The notes beneath the pieces are model-generated. The model ran no database searches and had not been told where the DNA came from. It saw only the letters and a list, made by a program, of their open reading frames with translations. A stretch of 64,000 bases of DNA. Source: Cavia porcellus. Taxonomy: Eukaryota; Chordata; Mammalia; Rodentia; Caviidae. Location: the NCBI RefSeq assembly GCF_034190915.1, contig NW_026947484.1:207402657-207466656 (forward strand), given 5' to 3'. Below, in pieces: positions 1 through 12,098 of the stretch (position 1 is the first letter of the stretch; every line of letters begins with the position of its first letter). The translations under genes were made by a program, and so were the position numbers.

Positions 1-72
1 AGGAGGCTGAGACAGGAGGACCGTTGTGAGTTCAAAGTCAACATGCAGTACATAGTGAACTCTGTCTAGCTA
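1..72 (+). repeat. B1-type SINE, cut by window edge
   Basis: The sequence opens with the 7SL-derived signature 'aggaggctgagacaggagga' and continues with a degraded 'agttcaaagtcaac...tagtgaactctgtct' block, which is the second half of a B1/Alu-like monomer. The 5' half lies outside the window. Confidence 0.75.
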
Positions 73-958
73 CTTGGGAACTGAAAAGAAAATAGTAGTT
101 TACAGTGTCAGTTTTCCTATGAACAACTACGTTTTCAGTATTTGTTTACTGAATAAGAGGTTATTATCTCCATTTCCACCTATCATCCATTTATTTGTTC
201 GATTTTGTGGTGATCACAAGTTTATAGCTTCAATATTTCAGAATATCACACTGTTGTTATATATTTTGCAACTAAATATACACAGAAAAATATGGTCATT
301 CCCCAAATTTATTGACATATTGATGCAGGTCAGATAACAAAAGCCAAACTTTAAAAATATGAAAGCATAACAGAAGAATACAGAATGATGAGTTGTAAAT
401 GGAAATAATAACTCTTGTCATTGTCATGAAAATTATTTCTTCTAAAGTGCTTTTATCTATTCAATTTTTATATAAATCTGCTTAATAAAACCAGATTAAA
501 TAAAGTACACAACATAATGCTATAATTTCAAAGCATCCGTTATTCTGTTTCTTTGTATTTCAAAAAAAAAATTTAAAAACCACTTCAACTGTTTTTATGT
601 TCTCTAAGCTTATATGCTACAAAAGGAAAATAATAGTTTTAAAATTGTATCACTCATAATAACCATTACAATTCATTTTCCCAAAATAAAGGACTTGCTC
701 TGCTTTATAGTAGAAATTTTAATATGAGGTTTCTCTTTCTGGGCTTCTGTCCTAGACAGAAAGAGTGTAGCTAGATCTAAAGGTAAAGGTATTTTAATCT
801 TTTTTGAATAAGATCTATGTAAATAATTAGCAAAACTGCCATTATTACCTTAATAACTGGTACCAAAGTAATGTGCTCATTTATGTAACTCAGTGTAGGA
901 TAACACTGATTTTTTTTTACTAATTTACCTTGTTATACCTAAAAATTATATATTTTAG
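73..958. other. AT-rich DNA, nothing recognised
   Basis: Reading both strands I see no conserved domain, no long open frame and no clear interspersed repeat. The short open frames here are of the size expected by chance in AT-rich DNA. Confidence 0.5.
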
Positions 959-1132
959 ATGCATGTGCTAATGCACATCTGTAGTCCCAGAACTTTATGA
1001 GTGTGATACAAGGTGGCAAATCTGAACCCAGCCTGGGCAACTTAGTGACTTAGTGAAATCCTGTATCAAAATTTAATAAATAGATGTAAAAGAATGAGGA
1101 GGAATTTCAAAGCAGAGATTCAATCCCCAGTA
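959..1132 (+). repeat. B1-ID composite SINE
   Basis: The left part reads as a B1 monomer ('tgtagtcccagaactttatg', then 'cagcctgggcaacttagtga' and 'cctgtatcaaaa'). It is followed by an A-rich linker and the right end of an ID unit ('gattcaatccccagta'). Fused B1-ID dimers are typical of several non-muroid rodent lineages. Many substitutions indicate an old copy. Confidence 0.75.
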
Positions 1133-1189
1133 TGTTAAAAAAAAATAGACACAACATTTTAAAAATGAATATTGATATGCTATTAGTAA

Positions 1190-3290
1190 TTAAGTTCATA
1201 CTTTACTCAGGTCTCCTTATTTTATGTCTAATTTCTCTTTACCTCTGTTCGGGGATCCCATCCAAGGCATCACACTGTGTGGTGCTGTCATGTTTCTCAG
1301 ATTGCTCTTCGCTAGTAGGTTCTTACGCTTCCTATAGTTTTGATGACCTTTACTATTTTGAGGAGTAGGGTTTAGCTTCTCTTGGTGTGCTTCATAATGG
1401 AATTTTTCTGATGTTTTGCTTATTTTACACTTAGGTTTGGGTTTGAGGAGAAAAACAACAATGATAAAATTTTATTTTAATCTTAGTATGTTTAGGAAGC
1501 ATATTATTATAGCTTATCATAGTGGTTATGGCTATCTTGCTAAGGTAGTACTTTTTGTATATGTCCATTGTTTCTTCTCTTATGTGTATTGTATTTTATT
1601 TATATTTGTATGAACTCGTGAAGACTTACTAAACGTTGGTAGCCCAGACAGTCAAATAGTGCTATATTTATAAAGTCATTCCTCCTGCCCCAGTATCTTT
1701 TTAAAGTAGTTATTGAGGCCTTACGACATAACTATAGACAAGGTAATTGTTATTTTTGTGGCTTCTTTGTGGCTTCTACACTCACTATTTTTTAGAACTA
1801 TCTTATTTGAGTTCCTGCCCTATAACCAGCCATTTGCCCAGGACTTTTTAAATTGGAAAAATAATAGGGCTTTTTTCATTGATCTTAGAGTCTCTTTGCC
1901 AAATAAAGCAAGACAATATATGTTTATACTAGCCCATGTATGTGCACATATGTAAAATCATTTATGTTCAGACCATTTGTATCTAGTTTATTCTAAACAC
2001 AAATTAATACTGAAGACTCTAAGTATAATTTATTATAACTTAGGTCAAAGTTACTCCCTTGCTTCCCTATCTGGAAAGTCTCCTGTGTTGAGAAACTTGG
2101 TTCTAGATTTTCCATCCACTTACTTGAAGATCTAATCTCAGCGAACATGCACAGCAATATTAGATTGTTAGCACATAGTATCACTGGGAAGCAATTTGGT
2201 CAACCCCCGCACATCTCACCTCTTTCAGTAAAGTTGTTCCCTAGGTTTCTAATACAATCACAGCTGAATTAGTTGCATTTATTTTTTTGTTAATTATTCA
2301 ACCTAAATATTTTGGTTGCACATGTTACTTTCCTTTGTTCTGTAAAACTCTAGAGGATTTCTACCAATGGACAATATTGTGTATTCATCAGTATAGCATT
2401 GTGGCAAACACTGTCACCATTCTATGCTTCACCTATGCCCATGCTTTTCCCTAAACCCTTGACACCAGTGTTATTTTCACCCCATAAGTTTGCCTTTTCC
2501 AGAATGTCACATGCTTACCAAAATTCATTTAAGGTTCTCATTCTGTGGCTTCACTGTTCATTTTGCTGTATTATGGGGAAGGGGAAAAAAACTGTTCACT
2601 TTAAAAACCCACTACAGCTTGTTTATCCACTCATCAACTGGAAGGTATCTTAGTTCTCACTGGTTCTGAGCTATTATAAATACAACAGCAGTAAGCATAA
2701 GATGCATGTCGGCATATGTACACACATTTAGATCAGGGAATTGTCCAGATATGATTGCTGGATCAGCTGTAAGATTATTGTTAGCTGTCTAAGAAACTTT
2801 AAGATTCTCCAGTTCTCCGTGTGTGTGTGTGTCTGTGTGTGTATGTATACATCTTCTGGTTTTTTTTACCAGTAATTAAAGGAAATTTCTCCTACTTTAT
2901 ATCTTCACAGGCAAATAGGATTGTTGGGATTTTTTAAAACTTCTCTCATAGATGTACTTTGTTATTTCATTGTTTTAATTTCCAATCCAATAACCCCGAG
3001 TTTTTATCATATTCTTATTTGCCATTGGTACATCTTTGGTGAGGTGTCTGTTCAGATATAAACCCTATTTTAATACTGGGTTGTTTTCTTATGAGTTCCA
3101 TGTTATTTTTAGATGCTAGTCCTGTATCTGATATGTGGTTTGTAAGGATGCATCAGAGTCTGTAAATCGTCTTTCCTGTTTCTTAACACTGCCTTTTTCA
3201 GACAAAATGGTTTTTGTTTTAAAAAGTCCCATTTAACACTTTTTCTTTCATGAACCATGCTTTCTAAATTTTATCTGGTAGAACTCATAC
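1190..3290 (-). mobile_element. Ancient LINE-1 (L1M-like), 3' part, antisense
   Basis: Blocks in conserved order resemble the reverse complement of the 3' portion of old mammalian LINE-1 elements. The 3' UTR comes first: 'gggatcccatccaaggcatc' near 1253, a 'tttgatgacctttac' block near 1339 and 'ccagccatttgcccaggact' near 1827. Next come the 'tttatccactcatcaactgg' block near 2622 and 'tgattgctggatcagctgta' near 2752, which lie over the ORF2 C-terminal region. The last block, about 2950-3260, resembles the region upstream of that. A short (TG)n tract at 2818-2842 interrupts it. No frame remains open. The order over 2.1 kb argues for one insertion rather than several fragments. The subfamily is not determined. 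Confidence 0.7.
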
Positions 3291-3873
3291 TCTACAATGA
3301 GATATAATTTCATATTCACTAGATGGCTTTAGTAAGAATATTTCTATGACAATAATATGTGAGTATTAGAATGTGGAGCCTTTAGAGTGCTCATGCATAG
3401 CTAGCAAAGAGATGCAGTGGTGCAATCACTGTGAAAACATTATTTCTTACAAGTTCAAAGGTAGAATTATACACAGTTTAACACAACTGAAAACAAATAC
3501 TCAAGTAATTCTATATAAATATTCATAACAATGGTTATTAAAATGCATCAACAGAAAAATGATTAAGCAAAATATTGTATATTCATACAATGAAATATCA
3601 TCAGTAATTAAAACAAATGTGGTACTAAATTATATATGCTACAATATGAATCATCCTTTAAAACAAAATGTTAGAGTTTTCCACTAGTTCAATAGTTTTG
3701 TTTTATTTTTGTTTACTAACTTTTCAACCAAAATGTATTTTTATATACTGAATATTGTATTATGTATATTTTAGGATGTATTTTTATCTGAAAATAAGTC
3801 ATTAACTATAAAAATGTATACTATCAAATTTGAAAAATCCTCAAACAATTGAAATATAGTAAAATATATTTTT
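3291..3873. other. AT-rich DNA, nothing recognised
   Basis: Very AT-rich sequence with no repeat family or reading frame that I can support. Confidence 0.45.
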
Positions 3874-3904
3874 CACATAATAGCTATTTTTTCTTAATTT
3901 TTAT

Positions 3905-3993
3905 TTATTTTTTTTATCGGTACCAGGGATCGAACCTCATGACTGCCTGCTTGCAAGGCAGGTGCTTATGCCGCTGAGCTAAATCCCCAGCCC
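3905..3993 (-). repeat. ID-type SINE, young copy with target-site duplication
   Basis: On the minus strand it reads GGCTGGGGATTTAGCTCAGC followed by a tRNA-like box A and box B region and a short A/T-rich tail. It is flanked by a 17-bp direct repeat (cacataatagctatttt at 3874-3890, and 3994-4010 with one mismatch), the mark of LINE-1-type insertion. It is close in sequence to the copies at 5.9 and 16.3 kb. Confidence 0.9.
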
Positions 3994-4077
3994 CACATAT
4001 TAGCTATTTTTATTGTCAGATAATATTTTTATATTAAAATGACTTCTAATAATTACTTTTTTAAAAATGATGATCGT

Positions 4078-4375
4078 TTTCTGGACGTGATGACATTTAT
4101 CTGCAGTTCCTGTTACTGAAAAAGCTGAGGCAGGAGGAACTGAAGTTCAAGACCAGTCTATGGCCATATTACCCTGAGTGCACTCAGTCTGCTCTGCAAT
4201 CCAAGATCAGTCTACAGCGATGCCTCCCTGAACGCTCTCAATTTGGTCTGAAGTTCAAGACCAGTCTGGCTACTTGGCAAATTTTACTTGTCTCATAATA
4301 AATGTAAAATGACTGGAGATACAACTCAGTGCAAAGTCCTGGATTAAATTCCCTACACTGGTTAGAGGAAACTGA
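4078..4375 (+). repeat. B1-ID composite SINE with internal 54-bp tandem
   Basis: The B1 part begins near 4084 ('ctggacgtgatgacatttat') and includes 'gctgaggcaggaggaactga'. The segment starting 'caagaccagtct' then recurs at 4148, 4202 (diverged) and 4256, that is with a 54-bp period. It is followed by a decayed ID half ('gactggagatacaactcagt') and 'ttccctacactgg'. The 54-bp tandem is larger than the 29-bp internal duplication that is standard in rodent B1. Confidence 0.7.
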
Positions 4376-5890
4376 GGAGAAAGACCACCTTATGGTATAA
4401 TGTATGAACTAAAAATAATTTTGTTAAAATATGATGCTCATCATAAATAGAAGAAATAATTCACATGATTACTGTAACAAAAAGTGAGGTGAATTAGTAT
4501 GTCTTGATTTTTAAAAACATATAATATTTGTATCTATTTGTTGACTCTATATTATAAGCACACAGTTTAAATTCTAATTAACTAAAAAATAACATTAAAA
4601 AAAGTATTTTAGGAAAGAGAGTCAAACCAACTTAAAATAAGTTCTTTTCAGCTTTGTTGTTTTAAGGTACCGTTGTCAATACCTACATTTTCTTTGCAAT
4701 GGGTCCTAGGGAACACATTATTAGGATACCTAAGCATTCTGATGATGAGAGTAAGGAATGATTGTGAATTAGACTTAATAATTATTCTCTTCTTGTCTAC
4801 CAGAAGGTTATTTTTCAATTTTAATCTGAATATTTGCATCAAATAAACTTTGATTTTTTTACTCTTCAGATACATAATTTTGTCAGTGTAGAAAATAAAT
4901 TAATATAAATAGAAGTGACTAAAAACAGATCATGGAGACATTAGTCATACCCGCAGAGGTGCTTCATGCAGTCTGGCTTTTGAATGGGTGATGCCTCAGA
5001 AGAACATATTCCTTGCTTAATATTTTGTGCAATATTTTGAACTTGAGGATATCGGTAGATAAAATTTAATGTATGTTAAATATTCAGAGGTCCAAGAGGT
5101 TAACTTTGCTAATTAAAGTAGGTTTTAATAATAATGGAAGAAAAGATACAGTGTTCCCAAGGTTGCTTTTACATCATATATAGAGAAGAAAATATATATA
5201 GGAGACTGAAGATGATTTTACTATGAATGACTGTATTAGCTTCAACAATGGAAGTAATTGCATTCCAGATGCATCTGAAGTCCTAGAATTGAAGATCTCA
5301 GTATTCCTTAATGGTTTGTAGACTCTCCCTATAAAATTTACTGCAGAGTACTTATTCTGATTCTGACGTGTTGGATCTGACGGCAGACTCACCTAGATTT
5401 TACTCACTTTACCATTTTGTCCTTGGCAGATCATAAGTTGTAACACATGAGAAATCTCAACATTATTAGAATCCTCCTCAAGGCTCCACCTTTGTTGTTC
5501 AAATTCTATGACTACTTTCTCATTTGCACTCCTAGGTCCTTGCAAAACCAATGGACAAGCTTTCTGACAAAGTTCTAATTTATTAACATTCAGTGGGTTT
5601 AAAAGCCACCCACTCAGATTGAATGAAACAGGAGCTTTTCTGCCTATTATGCCTCAAGTAATTCCCTGTCATCATCATCAAAGTTGGAAACTCATGAAAG
5701 GGAATTAAATTTGATCAAGTTAATGTTTGAATCCTGTTTTAAGGAGCATTTGCCTTTTCTCTAATGCTTGCCTATTCTTGCTTCAGACTCTCATAAGCAA
5801 AGTTTTTGAGGTTTGAGAAAGTCAATTAATATGACTCTCGGCATTCTGATTTTACATTGATAGAAACAAAGGTAGACTTGTGTGTAAAGC
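4376..5890. other. Unassigned AT-rich DNA
   Basis: No repeat family or coding signal is recognised. The stretch at about 5400-5650 is slightly more GC-rich and could be an old LTR or unique sequence, but I see no TATA/AATAAA pair or terminal TG...CA to support that. Confidence 0.4.
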
Positions 5891-5901
5891 TAAAATTAGT
5901 C

Positions 5902-6013
5902 CTTTTTTTTTTTTTTTTTTGTCTTTTTCCTTTTTATCAGTACCGGGGATCGAACTCACGACTGCCTGCTTGCAAGGCAGGTGCTTATGCTGCTGAGCTA
6001 AATCCCCAGCCCC
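5902..6013 (-). repeat. ID-type SINE, young copy with long A-tail and TSD
   Basis: The tail appears as an 18-base T run at 5903-5920. The body on the minus strand is the same ID subfamily as the copy at 3905-3993, including 'cctgccttgcaagcaggcag'. The direct repeat aaattagt at 5893-5900 and 6015-6022 is the target-site duplication. Confidence 0.92.
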
Positions 6014-6507
6014 TAAATTAGTGCATTTCTGAGCAAATAGATTTCTTTATATTGAAATTTGAAGCTAGACAGATTTACGCATCAAATTGCATATGCTTCT
6101 TGAGGAAGAACTAATTCCAACACATAGGAAGAGGCAAAGGTAGAGCAGTCTATGGACACTTTCTTATGCCAAGTTATATTTTAAAAAACTAGATTTACTT
6201 GTTAATGTGTTTTCGCCACATGACTGCAACATGCAGAGTAGGAAAGAAATTTCTACCCTTATCAGAACATTTTATAAATGGCAAAATTGGACTGACTTGT
6301 TTGGCTCCAATGTGCTGGCTTCACTTCAGGCACCCAACTTCTCTTAGGCCTAACAATATAAAAACATGGACAAATTTCTCCATGAAAGCACTGAGAAAAG
6401 TGTAAAGAATTAAAAAAAAAAAAAAAAGACTTAGAAACTTATGGAGTGATTGTTGCTTCTCCTTGGATTGATTAACCAACACAGACTTGCTCAACAAGTG
6501 GGATTGA

Positions 6508-6622
6508 TGGGAAGGAGATTTAGCTCTGTGAATAAACGTCTGCCTGGCAAGTACAAGGTTGTCAGTTTGAGCTCTGGTACCAAATTAAGAAACAAACAAA
6601 CAGGCAAGAAAATAAAGACAAC
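6508..6622 (+). repeat. ID-type SINE with TSD
   Basis: The tRNA-derived body ('ggagatttagctctgtgaat', 'gtctgcctggcaagtacaag', 'agctctggtacc') ends in an A-rich tail. The 13-bp direct repeat caagtgggattga at 6495-6507 and 6623-6635 flanks it exactly. Confidence 0.9.
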
Positions 6623-6639
6623 CAAGTGGGATTGAGAAG

Positions 6640-7140
6640 AATCTATAGTTTAAATACATAGAAAAATTAATATCAAGCGGGCCACACCTGTTGTACATTA
6701 ACCAAATACTAACAATATGCAGACCATATATTGTAATTTGACTCCAAATCATCCGCAATCATTCAGGCATGTCATATGACTAGAAGGAGGAGTTGGAGAC
6801 TCTGCAGCTTGAGCGTCCAGCAGGTGTCCAGTGACTCCTGATTTCTACTCCTGATGCAGCTGCACAGGCCCTGGCAGGCATTTTGAACTCGTGCCCTCAA
6901 CCTCAGCGATTTGATAGTGCTTGGCTCTTGATACTGGCATGTCTGCGCATAAATTGTCAGTGTTATTACAGCTATAAAAGGCCCTATTGCTCACATCAAG
7001 CTTGCAAATGCAGTGTCGGCCTAGCCAGACATACTTCCTGGGCCACCAAACCTGTACAGCTGCAGCCGGTGTGTGCCATTCACAGTGACAATCTGTAAAT
7101 CTTTCTCCCTTGTAAGCAATACTGTCACAGTGGATCCAAG
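6640..7140. other. Unassigned moderate-GC segment with TATA-like box
   Basis: This 500-bp block is richer in GC than its surroundings and holds 'tataaaagg' at about 6973-6981, with 'ccagcaggtgtccagtgact' upstream. It could be an old LTR or unique sequence. The 71-codon open frame inside (6883-7098) starts upstream of the TATA-like box and resembles nothing I know, so I do not call a gene. Confidence 0.3.
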
Positions 7141-9929
7141 ATAAACATTTGCTATTTCAATTAGCTCGTGTGCAGATCACCACAAATATGCTATTCTCCG
7201 AGACTCACAGATTTAAAGTCAAAGTATTATTCATCTTAAAAATCATTAGTTTGTAACTAATTAAACAATATGAGAACTGCCCTCATACACCGTGTTCTTT
7301 GCTTACACACTTTTATTTGTACAGTTAAAAATTTTTTTTTAGGTCAGAAGTCCTGTTACCTTTGTTTCTAGTACACATAGATATTTTTGACTCATTATCC
7401 CTGGTGGCAAAACTTGTGAGTCTTTTAATGTTTTTGATCCCTAAAATTGATTCGTGTTTGTTCAGATCATTCTTTGAATAGCATCACAAAGAAGAGAAGT
7501 AGCCAAAGTATGTCCATGAATATAAATTAGTAACTTATTTGATGATGAACGTAAATGACATGCTACATGACAGTAAAAGATTTTGATAAATAGAGAAGCA
7601 ATAAGCCAAACACCGTGTTCTTACTACTTTATTTCAACCATTTATTAAAGTAAACTAGCATTAAGGTGACTGAAAAAAAGAATAACTGATTTTAAGATGA
7701 TTGATAAAGAGTATTACTCATTTGAAGAAGTCTTTACAAATTTAAAATTATCAACACAGACATATTTTATGTATTCATTTAATAGTGTGGAGATCTGTTT
7801 CAGCACATATTTCTCAAAAACATTTCATTTAAGGCCCATATGCATTTATACTCTTCTCTCTCCAGGGACCATTAAAGGAAAACAAAACACAGAGTAGCAG
7901 TCTTAGTTGCAGGATTTGTTTTCACACTTCTTGTAACCCGTAATGTTCATGAAATTACCTCTGAAATTCAGAGAATGTCATTTCTCTGAATATGACCACA
8001 TTTTAGTTACAACTCTCTAAATCAGTGGGACTTTCTCTCTTTATTAATTTTCTATGATTTGGGGGTAAGATAGCTCAGAACACTGCCAATTAGATGTCAC
8101 CGGAAGTTCCATCCCTCTAAGGTGTAACTCAGACCAGGGCTTCTGATTCTATGCTCCCTCACATTACATTTGGCTGGAAATTTTCAAGATCTGCATCATG
8201 GGTCATGATAATAGGCTTTGTCCAGCTTATCAGATTCTAGGCATACACTATAGCTATTGCCTTTATTTATTCATTTAAAGTAAGTCACTAAGCATAGCCT
8301 ACCCTTAAAGAGAGAGAACTATTTAAGCGTATGTATACATGAAGACAACAATCACTGGGTCCACCTAGGAAGCTTACTACCACATGAACTGAGAAAAGTT
8401 AAAGGTATTTGTGAAAGTATTTCATTATTTTGTTTACAGTGGTAATAAGCAAAGGTGGAAAATAATATTGTAGAACTTAAATCTGTCTCTGTATATAACT
8501 GCATTATTAAGGGCTTTAAATGAAGAAACTAATTCCTTTGTGAAAGAGTTAAAAAAAAGAAGACAATGTTTGACCACAACTACATGTGGTGGCAAAGACC
8601 AAAAGAATTATTGTCTTGTCCTTAACAGAGAAAGTTTGCTTATCCTAAGGATCAGGACCAGTATCCCGGCAAAGGTGAGATCATCACAATTATCCAAAAC
8701 ACTCAATCAAATAAATTTTTCAATTATTTCACCCTAGATCTACATTTTTGTTTTCATTTATACAACTTAACAATGAACTTTGGTTAATACTGTTGTGTGG
8801 TTTTTGCTATAATTTTTAATTCTGTCACATGGACTCACTTTTGTCCAATAATAAATGAAACTATCTTTTACAAGAAGCATTTGGCACTGAATTCACATAA
8901 CATCTCCTGTCTTCAGGCAAGTTACTTCAATTGTAGAAGAATCACAAATGAACATAACTGACACTGATCTCAGGGTTTCAGAATTCCTTATACAGGGCCT
9001 AGTGTCTCTCTGCCCTATCCTAACACCTGTTGCTCACATTTGGGCTCTATTATGTTCCAAATCTTACATTGTTCTCTTCTCAGAATAACTGTTAATGCTC
9101 TGGATCAGTGTTGCAGAGAACAACTCCTAATTCCAACAATGTCTACTCCTTCTTGTCCCTCCCTCCCCACACTATTTAACATATTTCTCCATTGTACACA
9201 GCTATCAGGTTAAGCAGCAGCAAATACTTAAAGCACAGTGTTATATGCTATATGTTATATGATGAGTGGATTAAAAAGAAACAAAAGCCCATCGCAGTGA
9301 AAATTATAGGCAGATTGGAAAGCAAACTGCTGCAAAAGTAGGTCAGCTAACAACCTGGTCAATGTGTTAAGGACTACAGAAATGCAAGGAACAGGAAATT
9401 CATCCAGCCATGTCTCTTACATTTCAAAAGTAGGTCACTGCATGATATTTGACCTTTTGATCATGTTAGAGCTTCCTTGTTAATATCCATGAAACCTGGG
9501 TTTATATTTTTGACAGAAGTAGGGGAATGGAAACTCAATATTATATTCTATCTTTTCATCCTTAATATTTTCTTCAGTACAAGGACCAGAGTTACTAAGA
9601 ATTTAACCAACCCTAACCTGTTTTTAGTAAATAACCTGCAAGTACACTGGTCAAAAGAATTAAATACATAGGGCACTGCTTTGATGTCATGAATATTTAC
9701 AAATTTTCATTGTCATTAAGTAGCCATCTTCTTTAGCAATGTAAATGAATTGGTAAGAAAGTAAACATCATTGTTGCAGATACTATGCATAAAACAGTGA
9801 AAGAATGTCAGACATAATGAAGAAAGTGATTGCTTAAAAATAGCTTAATGTATCCACATTTAATTCCACCAAAAAATGTATGCACACTTCAGGAAAATAG
9901 AAGTACGATATTTTTTCAACAGATGGTAT
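7141..9929. other. Unassigned AT-rich DNA
   Basis: About 2.8 kb in which I recognise no SINE, LINE or coding block with confidence. The segment near 8058-8095 ('gggggtaagatagctcagaa') might be a decayed ID fragment. Short open frames are within chance expectation. Confidence 0.4.
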
Positions 9930-10116
9930 TATCTTTCTGTGGGGAACCATAGAGAATGTTGTAGTTCACAGAAAACTCACCACACTGACAACCCTTAGAG
10001 AAGAAATTGAAGATGCATGGATCAAAACTCAATGACCAAGTTTGCACAAATAGCAGTTTATCATGATAATAAATATCTGGAAGCTAATGGCCACCAATTT
10101 GAACACCTCTTCTAAT
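9930..10116 (+). pseudogene. Mariner-like transposase, C-terminal remnant
   Basis: From 9934 to 10020 one frame gives 29 residues without a stop, beginning FLWGTIENVVVHRKLTTLTT and continuing through LREEIEDAW. This matches the known C-terminal pattern of mariner/IS630 transposases: an (F/L)WG(Y/x)(I/L)K motif just after the last catalytic Asp, a proline/threonine-rich stretch and an L..RI..A helix. After a frameshift, 10080-10115 reads EANGHQFEHLF and then a stop, recalling the 'EANGGHFEHLL' style C-terminus of these proteins. These enzymes cut and paste DNA transposons. Here no terminal inverted repeats, no N-terminal DNA-binding domain and no catalytic DDD/DDE region remain. It is a long-dead fossil. 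The family level is supported by the motif order; the exact subfamily is not. Confidence 0.6.
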
Positions 10117-10204
10117 TGCAGAAACCAAAAGTAATCTGTGTTTATCTCATGATGTCTACATAAATTTAGTATTAAAATGTTTCAATAGGTTTTTCTCTTC
10201 CTGA

Positions 10205-10266
10205 AGTGGATACATATATATTTTTGGCAAGATGTATATATGTATATACACATATACACATATGTG
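10205..10266. repeat. TA/TATG-rich simple repeat
   Basis: Imperfect alternation of tatata, tatg and tacaca units. No other feature is associated with it. Confidence 0.7.
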
Positions 10267-11609
10267 AATTGGCATAAATATACAAATTTTGGTCAAAATA
10301 TATAATGAATATGATAAAATGAATATAATGTGTCACCATGCTTCTGGTTCTTGCCCAAAGCCAAGACGACCATGAAGGGTAAAGATTTTAAATTGACTCA
10401 AGGCACTGAGATAGCCATTACAGCACAACTAAAGACACTTGCAAGAGAGGACTTCAACAGTTCATCCAGAAAGTAGCAAGAAAGATGAGATAAGTGTGTT
10501 CAAAGTGAGGGAGAGGGTTTTGAGAGCAATTAAGAAGAATGTCTCTTTTATTGTTATACATTTTTAAAATTTAGACATTCACAGAACTTTTTACACATCT
10601 CATATATGTATGCTTGTAGCTTGCCTGAGTTTTATGTGTATAAATATTGGAAATTCTTGTCAAAAAAGGTACACTTGCTTGTGTTCTTGTTGGATGAAAA
10701 TCTAATATCTTATTTCAGTCAGGGAGACTTTTCCAAAAAGAATGCTGAAGAATTAAAAGCATGATTAAGTATTCAGTTCTAAAAGATCCTAGACAATTTG
10801 AAAATGTCAGGACATGCATTATTCTGTTTATATTAAACAGCCTGTCAACTCAGTGCATTTGTGAAAAATAACAATGGGTACTTGTGTGGTATTTACTGTG
10901 CCTTTGCATTTAACTCCAATGTACCCCCTCACCTGATATCCTTGTTAAAGTTTAAGTTAACATTGAGTTAGAGTTATCACTCAATAACAAAACAAATATT
11001 CAAAAATGTAACATATGAGAGATTAATATTTAAAAAATAAAATAAAGCTTATATCAAGAAAATAATCTTCCTATGAATGCTATGCCTAGCTATTGAGAGT
11101 GTAAAAATACACACTAGTTGGCTAAAAAACACCTAATCAGATTTACCTTATGATCATATGTAATTTGTTACCTTGATTCAACTGGACCCTTGGGTTGTAT
11201 ATTAGTAAATCAATCAATTGCAGTATCTTGAGAGTTTTATTCTAATCAAGGCATTGCACTAGGCAGATACTATGGAAAGAAAGAAAAACGAGTCTTGAAG
11301 TAGTGGTTCTGTCATTCATCCTACTGTGATCATTGGACAACAGACTGGAAAGAAACTAAATGTAAGCCAAGACTGCTAGACAACATATAGACATGGAAAG
11401 CATTAGATCTAAAGTGCTCCCAAGGAGTAAAGCTAAAATGTCTGAGTATATTTAATCAACAACTGGATTTTCAGGACTATTTGTCAATCATAAGACAGAC
11501 AGGGTCATCTACTGACTTTATGAATGAATAGTGGCTATTCTAAGCCAATATTCATGTAATAATAATCCCCAGGGAAATTGCAAAATACAACTGATAAACT
11601 TTGAAGGAT
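10267..11609. other. Unassigned AT-rich DNA
   Basis: The part at 10360-10560 ('gcaagagaggacttcaacag', 'gagagggttttgagagcaat') vaguely resembles the 3' end of a DNA transposon, but I cannot align it well enough to call it. The rest shows nothing recognisable. Confidence 0.35.
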
Positions 11610-11890
11610 ACAGCTGTATTTACAAGAAAGTGCTCTAAAGGACATAACTAAAAGTGTGTTTAGGTGGGTAAGATAGACGACTATATTACTAAGTTTTTGT
11701 TGGATCATTGAACACAACTGTTTGCAGTGTCACTGTTTGAACATCCATTTTGTATGCTTAATTTTGTAAACTATTTCTAAGATGACAATATGTAATCTAC
11801 TAACTAGTGATTTCTTACGTTTATTTTTTTTAATTCTCTATTACTTGTACCCTTTTTCTGTTTTTTTTTTTCTTTAAATAAAAAAAAAAG
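11610..11890 (+). mobile_element. LINE-1 3' UTR fragment
   Basis: It matches, base by base over long blocks, the segment at 23335-23625 and the reverse complement of 50430-50770 and 52083-52431 ('gtgctctaaaggacataact', 'ttgttggatcattgaacaca', 'taagatgacaatatgtaatc'). It ends in 'ctttaaataaaaaaaaaag', the LINE-1 A-tail. Only the 3' UTR was inserted or survives. Confidence 0.8.
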
Positions 11891-12098
11891 AAAGTAAGGG
11901 GAACACATAGAGACTAAAGCAAAACTAGGGAAAGGAAATAAAAATCAGAATGACCTCCAATTCTAAAATTATTACTATTACCAAATCTAGCAATCAAAGA
12001 TCAGAGAGCCCTTGATTTATCATCCGCTTTAAATCAAGACTCAAATTGTAGCCTGAGTTAAGAAGAATTAAACTGCAAGTCCTTTGCAAAGAAAACTG

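Noticed and set aside
74..2653. Several open frames of 60-90 codons in the first kilobases
   Set aside because: No domain, no codon or splice context; the frames at 1132-2653 lie within the antisense of an ancient LINE-1. Chance is sufficient in AT-rich DNA.
3905..6013. tRNA-like box A and box B sequences that could be tRNA genes
   Set aside because: They occur many times with A-tails and target-site duplications and cannot fold as complete tRNAs; they are ID SINEs.
10360..10560. 3' end of a second mariner-type transposon
   Set aside because: Only a vague resemblance; no terminal repeat or coding block could be aligned by eye.
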